From Cristatella mucedo (taxonomy: Eukaryota; Bryozoa; Phylactolaemata; Cristatellidae), in assembly GCA_009760855.2 (NCBI GenBank), contig WPIO01000002.1, positions 12,996,001 to 13,060,000 on the forward strand: DNA of 64,000 bases, read 5' to 3'. Shown here in pieces: positions 23,157-33,410 of this stretch; within the stretch, counting starts at the first letter, position 1, and each line of letters opens with the position of its first letter. Made by a program: the position numbers and the translations under genes. The notes under the pieces were generated by a model. That model was not told the DNA's origin, did not search any database, and saw only the letters and a program-made list of their open reading frames with translations.

Positions 23157-24659
23157 AGGATAGGAAAATAGGATCACTCCACAGTGTCAGCATTGCTTAG
23201 GGTATACAACGACCTACTTAGGAATGCAGACATGGGTAGAGTGTCTCTGCTTGTTTTGCTCGATCTTTCGGCAGCTTTTGACACCATCGATCACAAAGTT
23301 CTTCTTGAGCGCCTCTCATCTCGCCTGGGCATCACTGGCACTGCTCTGCAGTGGTTCAGGTCCTATCTCAGTGGGAGACTCCAGAGTATTGACGTGAATG
23401 GACAAAGATCATCTGAAGTACCTCTGAAATATGGAGTACCTCAGGGCTCCGTGCTAGGTCCGGTTCTTTTCACGGTTTATACTCTCCCTCTTGCTGATGT
23501 GATTGCCAAGCACAATCTAGGCTTTCACTTCTATGCGGATGACACTCAGTTGTACCTTTGCTTTGATCCATCCCAGCCTTCGAGCACCTCAAATTCTCTA
23601 AACCCACTTGCTGCATGCATTGATGACATCCGCACATGGATGGCAGCAAATTTTCTAAAACTAAACGATGACAAAACTAACTTACTAGTCATGGGCAAAC
23701 CCAGTGTGATTCAGAAATTGGAAAAGCTGACTCTCAAAATTGGCTCTGCCAGCATATCTCCTGTCGAATCAGCTCGAAATCTAGGTGTCATATTCCAAAG
23801 CGACCTCTCGTTAGACGACCATATCAGCTCCACAGTCAAATCTGCCTATTTTCAGCTTCATAACATTGCTAAAATTCGGGCTTGTTTAGATAAAGATACC
23901 ACGTCCAAGTTGGTCCATGCATTCGTGACATCCCGTCTCGACTTCTGCAACTCACTGCTTTCTGGCCTACCAGCATGTGCGATCAGGCGATTGCAGCTGG
24001 TGCAAAACTCTGCAGCTAGGCTTGTCTGTCGTGAGCGTCGCAGTTGCCACATTACTCCACTTCTCGCCGACCTGCACTGGCTACCAGTCAAGCAACGGAT
24101 TGACTTCAAGGTTTTGTCCCTCACTTTTAGGTCCCTTCATTCTATGGCTCCAGCCTATCTGTCAGATATACTACCCCATCAGGCCAAGCATCGTACCACC
24201 GGTTTTCGGAATCCAACGGTCTAGAAATACCTCATACAAACCTTAAATCCTTTGGAGACCATGCATTTAGTTCATATGCTCCCAAAGCCTGGAACTCCCT
24301 CCCGACCTGCGTCAGAACATCCCCTGACCTGACCACATTTAAAAGGAACCTAAAAACACACCTATTTAGGACAGCATTTAGTGGGTCCCTGTGATTCGTC
24401 CTTGATGTGCTTATGCATGCTGACACTGTGCATGCTGCCACTAACCACATTTGCATGCTGACCCTGTGCATGTCACCCCTAACCGTTTTATTCATTTTGT
24501 TTGTTTTTCAAGCATGATTTTACTTACCATTTAATTGCATTTCCCATTGCAGCAAATGTAAAGCGCCTAGAAAGAGATTGAGTTCTCTGAGGGCGCTTTA
24601 TCAAGTACATTATTATTATTTTTATTATTATTAGGATAGGATACGAAAAAGATAGAATA

Positions 24660-24702
<43 letters not shown>

Positions 24703-24721
24703 ACAGGATAGGATAGGAAAA
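23157..24721 (+). mobile_element. L2/CR1-group LINE, young 5'-truncated copy 2 with target-site repeats
   Basis: The longest RT open frame in the window (23184-24224, 346 codons). It starts inside the RT domain at the HSTVSALLRVYNDLL block and has motif A AFDTIDH (23274-23294), motif B GVPQGSVLGP, motif C YADD (23532-23543), then SARNLGVIFQ and LHWLPVKQRIDF. The frame stops at TAG after FRNPTV, and the conserved C-terminal tail continues in a shifted frame to TGA at 24392. The 3' UTR ends in the AAAGCGCC/GGCGCTTT hairpin (24560-24599), an ATT tail and a TA tract. AGGATAGGAAAA at 23157-23168 and 24710-24721 is a 12-base direct repeat, the probable target-site duplication. The 5' endonuclease region is missing, so the copy cannot move by itself. 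Confidence 0.95.
24652..24700. repeat. (TA)n microsatellite after the LINE tail
   Basis: About 22 TA units between the ATT tail of the LINE and its downstream target-site repeat. Confidence 0.9.
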
Positions 24722-24801
24722 GCTGGGCAACAAATCCATTTAGGCAACCATATTTAGAACTCCAGCAGCAAACCGTCATGGGAAGTTTAAAGTACGCCAA
24801 A

Positions 24802-26371
24802 TGCAAAAGTATTTGGACGGTCTAGATTTTCTAGATTAGCAGCTTTCCTAAGCCCCCCTCACCCCGCGTCTGGATCAGAACCGAGATGTAGGCTCTGTCT
24901 GCTAACTATTGGATACTCAAGTATAAATTGCAATGGCAATAATGCAAAACTTGGACAGTGTGCCTCAAATTAGCCACAAACCCGGTAGCCCCTTTAAAAT
25001 GGCAAACTTGACCAGAAAAGTGTATCGAAAAACGACCCTTTCATCAGCACATGCCGGCTGCACCTGAAGGCTGAGCAGGAATTCCAAAGCCAACGAAGTC
25101 GAGAATTATTTATTTCTCCAAGAAACCCCTACCTGTCATGCCAGTGTTGCATTCTCAAGCTCGGTGAGGGGTAAAATTGTGGCACTTAAGCAGGCTGGAC
25201 TCGTTCGGCCAAATTGGTGCTACTTAATGTCAATACCAAAGAGAATGGTGGCAAACAACGTAGGTAAGGTAGTGAAACTGTAGCTCTGAAAATGCCTCTT
25301 GATCGGGCTGCCACTTTGTGAGAAAACACCGTCCTAAAGTTGCAGCCGTTAAAGGGACTGCATTGCTTTGCTTTGGCACAAGTTCATGCTCATAGTTTGC
25401 AAACACCGTCTGGAAAACAAGGGAGCTTGCGCTGATGTCCGAAGGCTATTCGATGAGGCATGATGTCTGCATTCTCCGGTCGCAAAGAGCACACCGCTTC
25501 TGTCCACGAAGATTACCGAAGCGATGAAGATGATAGAAGCTGTTTACAGTGGGCCAAGGCTCACAGCCACTGGACTGCCGAAGATCGGGGTGGCCCAGTA
25601 TGGAGTGACGAGAGCAAATAAAACCCGCTCTTTTCGAAATGCAAGAGCAGATTGTACGTGCGTCGGCGACCCAGTGAAACCTACTCACCCAAATGCTTGC
25701 AGCCAATTGTCAAATTCGGGGGCGCCATGGTAAAGGGGTGCTTCATTAAATGTGGCTTCAGACACCTGCTCTGAAAGCCTGACAATACTAACCAAGACTG
25801 TTATTTAGACATTCTTCAAAATGTCGGACTGCCGACTGCAATGGCACTTCGTGGATCGGATTGTGTTCTCCAACACGGCAAAGACCCAAAGCACACCACT
25901 GTCACAGTTAAGTATTTCCTTATCAATTTATTCCAGATCAGTGGCCCTCAGCGATGCTTGAGGGCTGGCCGAATCAGTCTTCGGACCATAAGCTAATCAA
26001 GGATTTGAGAGACGAGGTCGAGCATCGGTTATGGTATCGACATCGTGTGGTCCTTGCCACATCCGCCCACATGCTTTTTGAACACTTGCAACGAGTCTGG
26101 GGCTGCATAACGGCCGATGTTTGCGTGAGTGTTTGATCGGCTTTATGGCTGGGTGGGTGTGCCGGGTAATTACAAATAGGGGAGATGCAATGTGACATTA
26201 ACTCACAAAACTAAGCACGATACCAGATAATGGTATGAACATATTTATTTTTCTAATTGCAACCAATGTGCATACTTGTCGCGACAGTGACCTTCAATAT
26301 TTCCTCCAAATTCAGGCAAGTGGGCAACCGTTAGGCGTGGAGGCTGCCCCAGCCGTCCAAATACTTTTGCA
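24802..26371 (+). mobile_element. Tc1/mariner element Tc1-A with terminal inverted repeats
   Basis: TGCAAAAGTATTTGGACGG (24802-24820) and its exact reverse complement (26353-26371) bound about 1.57 kb, the usual Tc1 size. Inside, broken plus-strand frames give SSVRGKIVALKQAGL and IPKRMVANN (paired-like helix-turn-helix), PNACSQLSNSGAPW (strand before the second catalytic block), then WPNQSSDHKLIKDL followed by RDEVEHRL, the counterpart of the Tc1 third-acidic-residue region. Stops and frameshifts mean the transposase is dead. It lies within the MFSD6-like intron on the opposite strand. Confidence 0.9.
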
Positions 26372-26977
26372 GCGAGAAGCATTGCCGATTGGGCAAACCG
26401 CTTCAGGCTAGATCAAGGGGGTTCACGGCTCGCTGCTTTCACCCACCCCCAGTCTCTTCCTTAGGCCAAGATTGCTACACAGTCTCGAAATCCACTAATG
26501 CATTAAAAGGTTGCTGCAAGGCCTTGAGGGAGATTCTTAAGTAAAACTCGTTCGGAAAAGGATGACCCAATATCTGCCTAAATCGGCAGTTCAACTCCAA
26601 AGGATGAACCTCGTTCCTAGTTCACTATTTTCCCGAGCAACAAACAAAAAGCATCTTTATAACAGAGAGGAGGGGCCCAGACGATCTTTCAGCTGTGTTT
26701 GCTGCTACAACTTATTTCTACACTAGTTGATTCAGATTTGGAGCTGAGTGCTTCTTTGAGTGTGTTGTGGCACCAGTGAAGACGAGAAACTAGCAGGACC
26801 CTGAAAACAGAGCCGATGTTGATTTGGCCCCAGACAGCCGAGTTTGGAACGGAGAAACTGCACTCATTGTGTCGCACCACCATCGACGCAGCTGCAGCTG
26901 CCAAATGCTGCCGCCTCTGCTGCTGAAGCTGCCACCGACAGTGCTTCTGCTGCTGCAACTGCTGCACGGCAACTCAC
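26372..26977. other. Intronic DNA, no gene seen
   Basis: This is the part of the MFSD6-like intron between Tc1-A and the exon ending at 26978. It contains CTGCTG/GCTGC-rich words near the exon and nothing else recognisable. Confidence 0.5.
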
Positions 26978-27745
26978 CGAGAATGTTGTAGACGATGGCA
27001 TCAGTGAGCAGCATCTGATTGGACATGCAGAACGAGCTCAAGGCGATCAGAAGGAACGATAAAAAGAAGGTGGGCGTGCCCGTGTAGCTCGCCGGATTGT
27101 AGCTCTTAGCCGCCATCACAGGGGACGGCGGCAGGTGGTGACATGCGACCGTCACATTTCCGCCTCTTGAGAGGCAGGCCTCGTCTTCCAGCACGGCATC
27201 CGGCTCACCACGAGCCAGCTGGCAATGCATTGGTCTGTCCATCACCGATGAATTGAATAGAGAGATGTTCAAAATCATCGGAGCGCGGCCATCAGCAGGA
27301 ACGCTACGCACATGGTGCATGCCGCGGTCGATGCCGGGAACTTCGGCGCGAACGAGGCCGATAGAGCACAGATAAACACACTCCTGCCGCCGAGCAGGAG
27401 CCCCTTGGGTATCAGTGCACGGCGGCCCGCAGGCGAGCAGCAGTGGCACGGCGCTGTCATTGGACGCTTGGCACGTCAAAAGGGCTGACGGTCGGGCTGC
27501 AGCAGCGGTGGCAACGGCAGGGTGGACTGGCACGGCGAGAAGCAGCGTATTGACGATGGCGGCGACGATGCAGCTGGTAACAAGCAGGTAGCGATGAAAC
27601 AGCCACCTGTCGGCAATGTAGCCCACGAGCAGATTCTTGAAGAAGGCAAGCAACGGAACCACCGAAAAGATCAGTCCCAGCTCCGGAGGCGTTAGGCCCA
27701 AATGAGTCACGAGCAGCGGCATAAATGGATAGACTGTGCCGACAG
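26978..27745 (-). CDS. MFSD6-like major facilitator transporter, N-terminal-half exon
   Basis: The gene encodes a predicted multi-pass membrane transporter of the MFS_1-like (MFSD6) family, substrate unknown. The acceptor GTTGCAG lies just above 27745 and the exon starts CT, so the preceding exon must end in one unpaired base. The frame reads VGTVYPFMPLLVTHLGLTPP, then KNLLVGYIADRW (the MFS motif-A-like loop between TM2 and TM3), then VTSCIVAAIVNTLLLAVP. A long Cys-containing non-membrane loop of about 130 residues with N-glycosylation sites (NIS, NSS, NVT) follows, then FFLSFLLIALSSFC. The donor is GTGAGT at 26977-26972. The 768 bases equal two split bases, 255 codons and one split base. The three exons give about 542 residues without the N-terminus, slightly short of family members because the first exon or exons are missing. 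Confidence 0.88.
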
Positions 27746-28088
27746 CTGCAACGCAGTGGGAGACTCAAGTCAGGCGGACACATCGAGCTGCCAGTGCAAG
27801 AGCTGCCAGCAGGTGAGCTTCGGTGCGACGGCAGATGCCCAATCAAGCCGTTCTAGTAGGCATGGCCGCACAATGCTCTCTCTGTGGCAAGCTTGACTGG
27901 TCGTCATTGATGGCTGCTCATAACAGCCATGGGTCATCATGACAATGGTGGCAGAATAGTGCATCAGCTTGTGTTGACCTGACTAAATTTACAATGATAC
28001 TACTGACAATGACAATGAAATATTGCTACAGCACCCCAAAAAAAGGAACCAAACCTCTGTCAAAGCACTCAACATATGCTGGAAAGTA
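27746..28088. other. 5' intron of the MFSD6-like gene; nothing else seen
   Basis: Starts just beyond the acceptor at 27746-27748 on the minus strand. No upstream coding exon is visible here. Confidence 0.4.
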
Positions 28089-28212
28089 AGCTTGGCGGTA
28101 GTGGGTTTGAGTCTTGCTGCGGGCAATCTTTCATTGCTCACGGCAAGCTGTGGTGATGGCCGTTAAGGCTCTCCTGCTGCCGCAGAAATGAGGCTGCTGA
28201 ATCAGCTTACCT
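28089..28212 (+). mobile_element. SINE copy 8, head-truncated
   Basis: It starts just before a degenerate B box (GTGGGTTTGAGTCTTGC) and keeps the body GCTGTGGTGATGGCCGTTAA and the tail GAGGCTGCTGAATCAGC. Confidence 0.8.
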
Positions 28213-28214
28213 GT

Positions 28215-31200
28215 TACAAGCACGACTCCAAAACACAGAAGCACATCGAGGAAAATGCACTCCCACGAAGCAAAGACTCGTAGGAAGAAGTAGGTTTTTG
28301 GATTCTTTTTGAATGTCATCAAATCATGAGACAACACGAAGTGAATCCCCGGAGTTCCAGGATTTGGGTCAGAAGACCATGAGTCCAGTGAGTGAGGCCT
28401 GATTAGGAAGTAATTCAGATAGATAGGCTTGAGCAATAGAATAGAGCGACCTAAAAGTAAACGATAGAATCTTGAAGTAGATGCACTGCCTGATGTGAAG
28501 CCAGTGAAGACTGGTGAGAAGTGATGTAATGTGGCAGCTGTCAAGTTCACAAAGACAGGCCTGGCCACCTAGTTTTGTCCAGTAAATAAGCATGTTAATA
28601 CAGACAGAAAGACTTACAAAAAGTGAGTTACAGAAGTCTAACCTAGCTGTCAAGAATGCATGGATCAGCTGTAATAACGAATCTAATCAAGCCTGAATCC
28701 TGCAAAATTTGTAAGTACAAACAGGCAGACTTAACTGTAGAGTTAATGCGCTCATCGAATGAAAAGTAATTTTCTGAAGAGGACAGCAAGATTGCGTGAA
28801 AATGAGATACGGGTGTCATCAAAAGTATTAGCTGCACGTCGGAAATTCTGATAATCAAGATCACTCCTGATGGGACTTACTCAGACACAGCAACCCGTAC
28901 TAGCCCTGTATCAATCCGAGCTCAAAAAACCAGCTCCTACTGCAGGATCAGGATCCTAGGAGCAGGACAAGCAAATTACACCAAAATATAGCATCCCGAA
29001 GTGCAAAATTACATTTAGACCGGCATTGCCAGCATTGACGGATATCAAAAAATGCAACAGGCATCAACTGCTGTAGCGCTTTTGTCTGCAAAGCGCTATT
29101 TGTAGAGAGCTTAGATGGCTACAGATTGCTGCAAAATTTGGAGGTGGTAGAGTAAATAACAAGCACCGAGAGATGGGCACAGTAAGGGAACATTCTGCCT
29201 CCACAAAATGCCAAATGTGAGGACTGCAATGTGCAGGGTAAAATAGGGTAGACATAGTAAGAGAGCTTGTGATCGCTATGGTGGAAAAAATAAAGCAATG
29301 TGGTCACCCTAAAGTGACAACCAGTCTGGGATTACAGGGGTATAAAATGGCAACCCAGAAGAAGGGATTTGTTCACTCGAAAAAGCTTCTCTGACACTTA
29401 AACTTTAAGTGAGGCTTAAGCTGAGCAAACAAACTGTTATGCCGAAGTTTTGCCAGCAAGCTATACTTTCCAGGATTGCCCATTGTAGAACTTAGCTTTC
29501 TAAAAAGCAAAAATTAAGTTCCCTCCAATGGGCTAGGGGTCACGCCCACTCGACTTGAGCTGACTCGCAAAGAGTTTGGAGGACTGATGAATTGAAGTTC
29601 ACTAGTTTCAATACTGGCAGGAGAGCATTTGCTGCCATACAACTGCAAAGGTCTGCAATAAACGTTGTATCACTGCAAAGGAGCTGCGTGAGTTTGAGAA
29701 GTTAAAAGGTAGGGAAGGATAAAAGAACTGTGTACAAATGTGAGTCAGCTGCATAAAATGAAAGCCGTGACTGGGCTCGGCTATAACGTCGGTGGGAGGA
29801 AGACTATAAATTGCAAAAAGATGTGGACTTAAGATGGGTCACTAGGGCATGCAATACTTCAAAGGCTAACTACATGGATATTGACACCTACTCTCTGGAT
29901 TATCCCATTGGGATGGGACACCGACCATTCTAGCAAGTTTGCAATGCTTAGGCGAAATGACAGGTGCTCCAGGAGGATCTAGTGATAAATAATTAGCATA
30001 CAAGCTGCCGACAGATCTAGCAAAACTAGTAGAGCTGATACCTAAGTTAGCATCATTGAGAAGGTCTTCATAGACTTGAAGCAGCCCTGATTGTGAGGAG
30101 TGCTGTGCTCTAAAGCTTGACAGAAACTTGACCGGTTTGAAGATTTGGTATAAGTGTTTAACTGGTCGAACATTACTCATCGCAGTGACTTCGACAGTGT
30201 TGGCAATTGGGAGACTAGGCAAAAGTTGCTCAAGTTCCCTTGGTCTAACATCGACTTCCTAATAGGTGGCATGAAAACACCCACTTTGAAACATGCTGGG
30301 GCGTAACCTGAGGCTAATGCCAGATTTATCATGCTTGTTTTGCTGGGCATTAGTAAATCTAGGCATCTCAGAAGAAGAAGAAGAGTATGTGCCCGAACGA
30401 TCGAGTTAAGAGAGTTAGTAGTCTTTTGAGACTAGGAAATGAAGTTGAAGACTGTGGAGGTTAATAGCTTGGAGATGAACTATGTGTATTTTGTTTATTC
30501 TGTTGCTTAAGAAGCTAGAAAACGATCAGCTAGATCACCCCAAGGATCGCTGGGTACGGTACTAACTTAAGTGCAGATCCGGAGATAGTTAACGATCGAC
30601 AGCAGCATTTTTTATTCAACAAATGAGATTCTAATATGGGCTTATAGTAGTTAGATTTGGCATTAGTTAGAATGGATTGGTACCAGCTACTACAATAATC
30701 CTCTTATGTTAGCCGAAGGACTGTCTGCCCGGATCTTTCTTATGCTTTTTTCAAGCTTGCACTTAAGTATTCCAAGCTAGTTTGATATCTGAAGTAAACC
30801 ATAGGCATTAAACCGTAGGCGATCTAGGCGACGGGACACACTATGCTTATTCAGAGAAGCAAACTTGTCCTCCACCAGTGAGGGATGGTCAGATGAGGAT
30901 TGAGCATAGGTGACTTGCTGAGATGCTTTCTTTCAGTGTCAATACTATGGTTTTCACATGTCAAGATTAGCACATAACTTTTGATGCCAAAGGAGACAAA
31001 GACTGAGAGAAAGAGATTGTCATGTTGCTGGATGTGTATAAATAGGTAACACTATGAGTTGCTAAAATGCAATAGCAGGAGAAAATATGAAAGAAATGAG
31101 TGAGCTTTGATGTGAGTGGGACGACGCACATGAACTTTGAGAGAAAATGAATTGGCCAAAGAGCTAAAGTCTGCATGTGATCACTTGACTTTTCGAAATG

Positions 31201-31560
31201 AAAAGCATATTCACAAAATCACCCAAAACAAGGACAGTGAGATTTCTGTAACGTATGAACCAAAATTATATCAGAAAAATCTAAAATAAAGCAAGTCTTG
31301 GTGCCTGGGGTAAGGAAATATATTACTGCCACCATCGTTAGCTGAAGATTGAAGCATCTCAGTACTAAAGCTTCAAAGGACTGCATCGAGGTATTGGCAT
31401 CAATATTAATCGACCGAGGGTAACTTTAGGTATAGTACCAGCTATACGGGTGGCCTCCACTATAATGGAGCATATAGCCAATTTCAGCTAGGTTTTGGCC
31501 ACGGCAAATAAGCCGTCAAGATCAAAACACGATTATTACGTTGAATTGCCTACGGACCAG
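28215..31560 (-). mobile_element. Decayed near-full-length L2/CR1-group LINE
   Basis: On the minus strand, several frames with many stops read from high to low coordinate in LINE order. First comes a block like the C-terminal endonuclease part (about 31560-30960), then the linker (SNYYKPILES near 30640). An RT start reads FRAQHSSQSGLLQVYEDLL (about 30050-30130), and a degenerate motif C reads FYAADSHLY near 29740. The C-terminal region around 28650-28370 (LHWLHIRQCIYFKILSFTFR) ends at DLMTFKKNPKTYFF near 28290. At about 3.3 kb it is the only copy here that retains parts of all domains. The 3' terminal hairpin is absent, replaced by the SINE at 28.1 kb. Confidence 0.75.
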
Positions 31561-31682
31561 GAATCGTAGCCCAGTGACTGCATGACTGCATCGGGAATGA
31601 ATATTATCAAGCGAAATTAATTCACTGCACTACTCGAGCAAGAGCAGTCGATAGGCTGCTTGAAACAATGCAAGCAATATTT

Positions 31683-31856
31683 AAAAAAATACTAGCTGAT
31701 TTAACAGCCTCTTTTGTATACTGATAGAAGAGCCTTAACAGCTATCACCACCACTTGCAGGGGCAATACAGGATCGCTCACCGCAGAAACCGAACCCACG
31801 ACCTCGGGATCGAGGTTGTGAAAAGCAACTGCCTCACCTGAAGAGCCGCCATCTTC
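31683..31856 (-). mobile_element. SINE copy 9
   Basis: Inverted: AAAAAAATACTAGCTGATTT (tail), AGAGCCTTAACAGCTATCAC (body), CCGAACCCACGACCTCGGG (B-box complement), and the head complement ending CCGCCATC. Confidence 0.88.
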
Positions 31857-32217
31857 TCTCGCACCATCTCCTATTTAGAACTAGCCTCATGAGGGAGATA
31901 CCCAATGCACAAGCCTTGGCAGAGACAGCAGCATTCAGGAAAGCATTTGGCTGGCAACATTTTAAAGATATTAGGCTGGCAAGGCGGTCTGCTAAGAGCC
32001 GGCAAAGCTATAATGGCAGATGGCTCGGTACCGGCAACAGAGTACACACCCACATAAGGGGGTTCGGCTCGGGGCATGCCCACATGCCTACATGCCCACA
32101 GGACTGGAGGCACATTCAGTAAGTATAAGTTGAATGTGCATTAACACGTGAATTATTCTGCACTATCGACATTGGGAACTCGTACGCTCTTAAGAAGATC
32201 ATAGTTGTAGTAGATTT
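31857..32217. other. No gene seen
   Basis: Short opposing open frames of 77-80 codons without recognisable features. Confidence 0.45.
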
Positions 32218-32221
32218 AAAA

Positions 32222-32405
32222 AAAAATAAATAAATACTAGCTGATTAAAAAGCCTCTTTTGTATAGCAACAGAAAAGCCTTTACGGCTACCACCAATGCT
32301 GGCAGATGAAATAAAGGATCGCCTGCCGCTGGATTCGAACCCACGACTTCGGGACCAAGGTCGTGAAAAGCAACCGCCTTATCTAATGTGCCGTCACGGC
32401 TCACT
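32222..32405 (-). mobile_element. SINE copy 10
   Basis: Inverted tail AATACTAGCTGATTAAAAAG, body AAAGCCTTTACGGCTACCAC, B-box complement GGATTCGAACCCACGACTTC, and head complement GTGCCGTCACGGCTCAC, which shows the family starts GTGAGCCGTGA(C/T)GGCAC. Confidence 0.9.
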
Positions 32406-32594
32406 ATTAACAGTTCGATGCTCGGCAAAGATTTTCAGAAAATTCTGCTCATTGGTCATGCTGAACTGGAACCGGATGCCAAAAATCAATGAATAATTAC
32501 ACTGCAGTTCGAGTTGTACCATGCAATTCGTGCGCCCCGGCTGGCTTACACTGCTGTGGGTTTTCAACAAATCACGTGGCACATAATTATGCTA

Positions 32595-32630
32595 TCTTCT
32601 TCTTCTTCTTCTTCTTCTTCTTCTTGTTCT
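32595..32630. repeat. (TTC)n microsatellite
   Basis: About ten TCT units with one interruption near the end. Confidence 0.93.
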
Positions 32631-33009
32631 TTGGGGATCGGATGCCACAGCAAAGATACAGTGGCGATAGAAATAGTTTCGACCAAGACAAGAGTTTCGG
32701 GCATACAAAAGTGCAAAGGCTTCAAGTGACCAGCATGCTTGCGAGTCCGCGGCCGAGAGCCCTTAGCAGAAAGCATAACATCTAGCAGGTGCCATCGGCG
32801 ACACTGGTGCGAGAGCTGGCGCACTGTGGCCTGCCAAGCATGTGGCCTGCTGTCCCATCAAGATGCCCAAGAGTCCTTTTCTCTCTCGCCTGGACCGGTG
32901 GCCTCGTGTGGCCAAGTACGTGACAGAAGCAAAATGGCAAGACACCATCAAATATCACGGTATCGATTACAGCAGACAGCAAGCAAATAACCTCGTGTTC
33001 ACGAGTCAT

Positions 33010-33410
33010 CAATTCTGCCTGAACTTCACTGGCTCATTATGCAGCATCGAATCGACTTCAAGCTCCTCTCTCTAGCCTGATCTTTAGGTCATTGGGCCTA
33101 CAGTTCGAATGCATCGAAAGCACAGAACTCGGTCAAAAGAGCCACCAACTGCACTGACTTTGAATCATGTAAGTCTTAGTTAAACATGCACTTGTTCTAC
33201 TCAGCTTTCGTGCATGATTCAGTGTATGCTTTTAACCAGGGGTCCCAAACATCGGCTACGAACGACTGTCTTCAGCTCTGTTGCAAGCATTTCTAAGCAA
33301 GATTACTTGCTTGTCATTAACTCCTGGTTACTGGTTCCCATGCAGTGAGTTGTAAGTCACGTGGATAAAGGTTTGGTTCTCTCAGGGAGCTATACAGACG
33401 ACTTTGCATT
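33010..33410 (+). mobile_element. Divergent LINE 3' fragment
   Basis: A frame starting near 33012 reads PELHWLIMQHRIDFKLLSL, the counterpart of LHWLPVKQRIDFKVLSL. Downstream, the words for NASKAQNSVKRATNC parallel APKAWNSLPTC, and GGTTCTCTCAGGGAGCTATACAGA resembles the terminal hairpin. Divergence suggests a second, older subfamily. Confidence 0.6.

Larger units (their letters stand above)
21208..26977 (-). other. Intron of the MFSD6-like gene (5,770 bp)
   Basis: The intron has canonical GT-AG ends on the minus strand. It contains a TG/CG microsatellite, a LINE 3' UTR fragment, a perfect hairpin, a young plus-strand LINE and a Tc1 element, all described separately. About 22180-23080 otherwise shows nothing recognisable. 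Confidence 0.8.

Noticed and set aside
28206-28320. Minus-strand frame ending CTTGTAACAG|GTAAGC as the missing upstream exon of the MFSD6-like gene (phase fits)
   Set aside because: The peptide (TFKKNPKTYFFLRVFAS...) aligns with the LINE C-terminal tail (TFKRNLKTHLFRTAFSGSL), and the donor-like site lies in the adjoining SINE. A phase match has a one-in-three chance.
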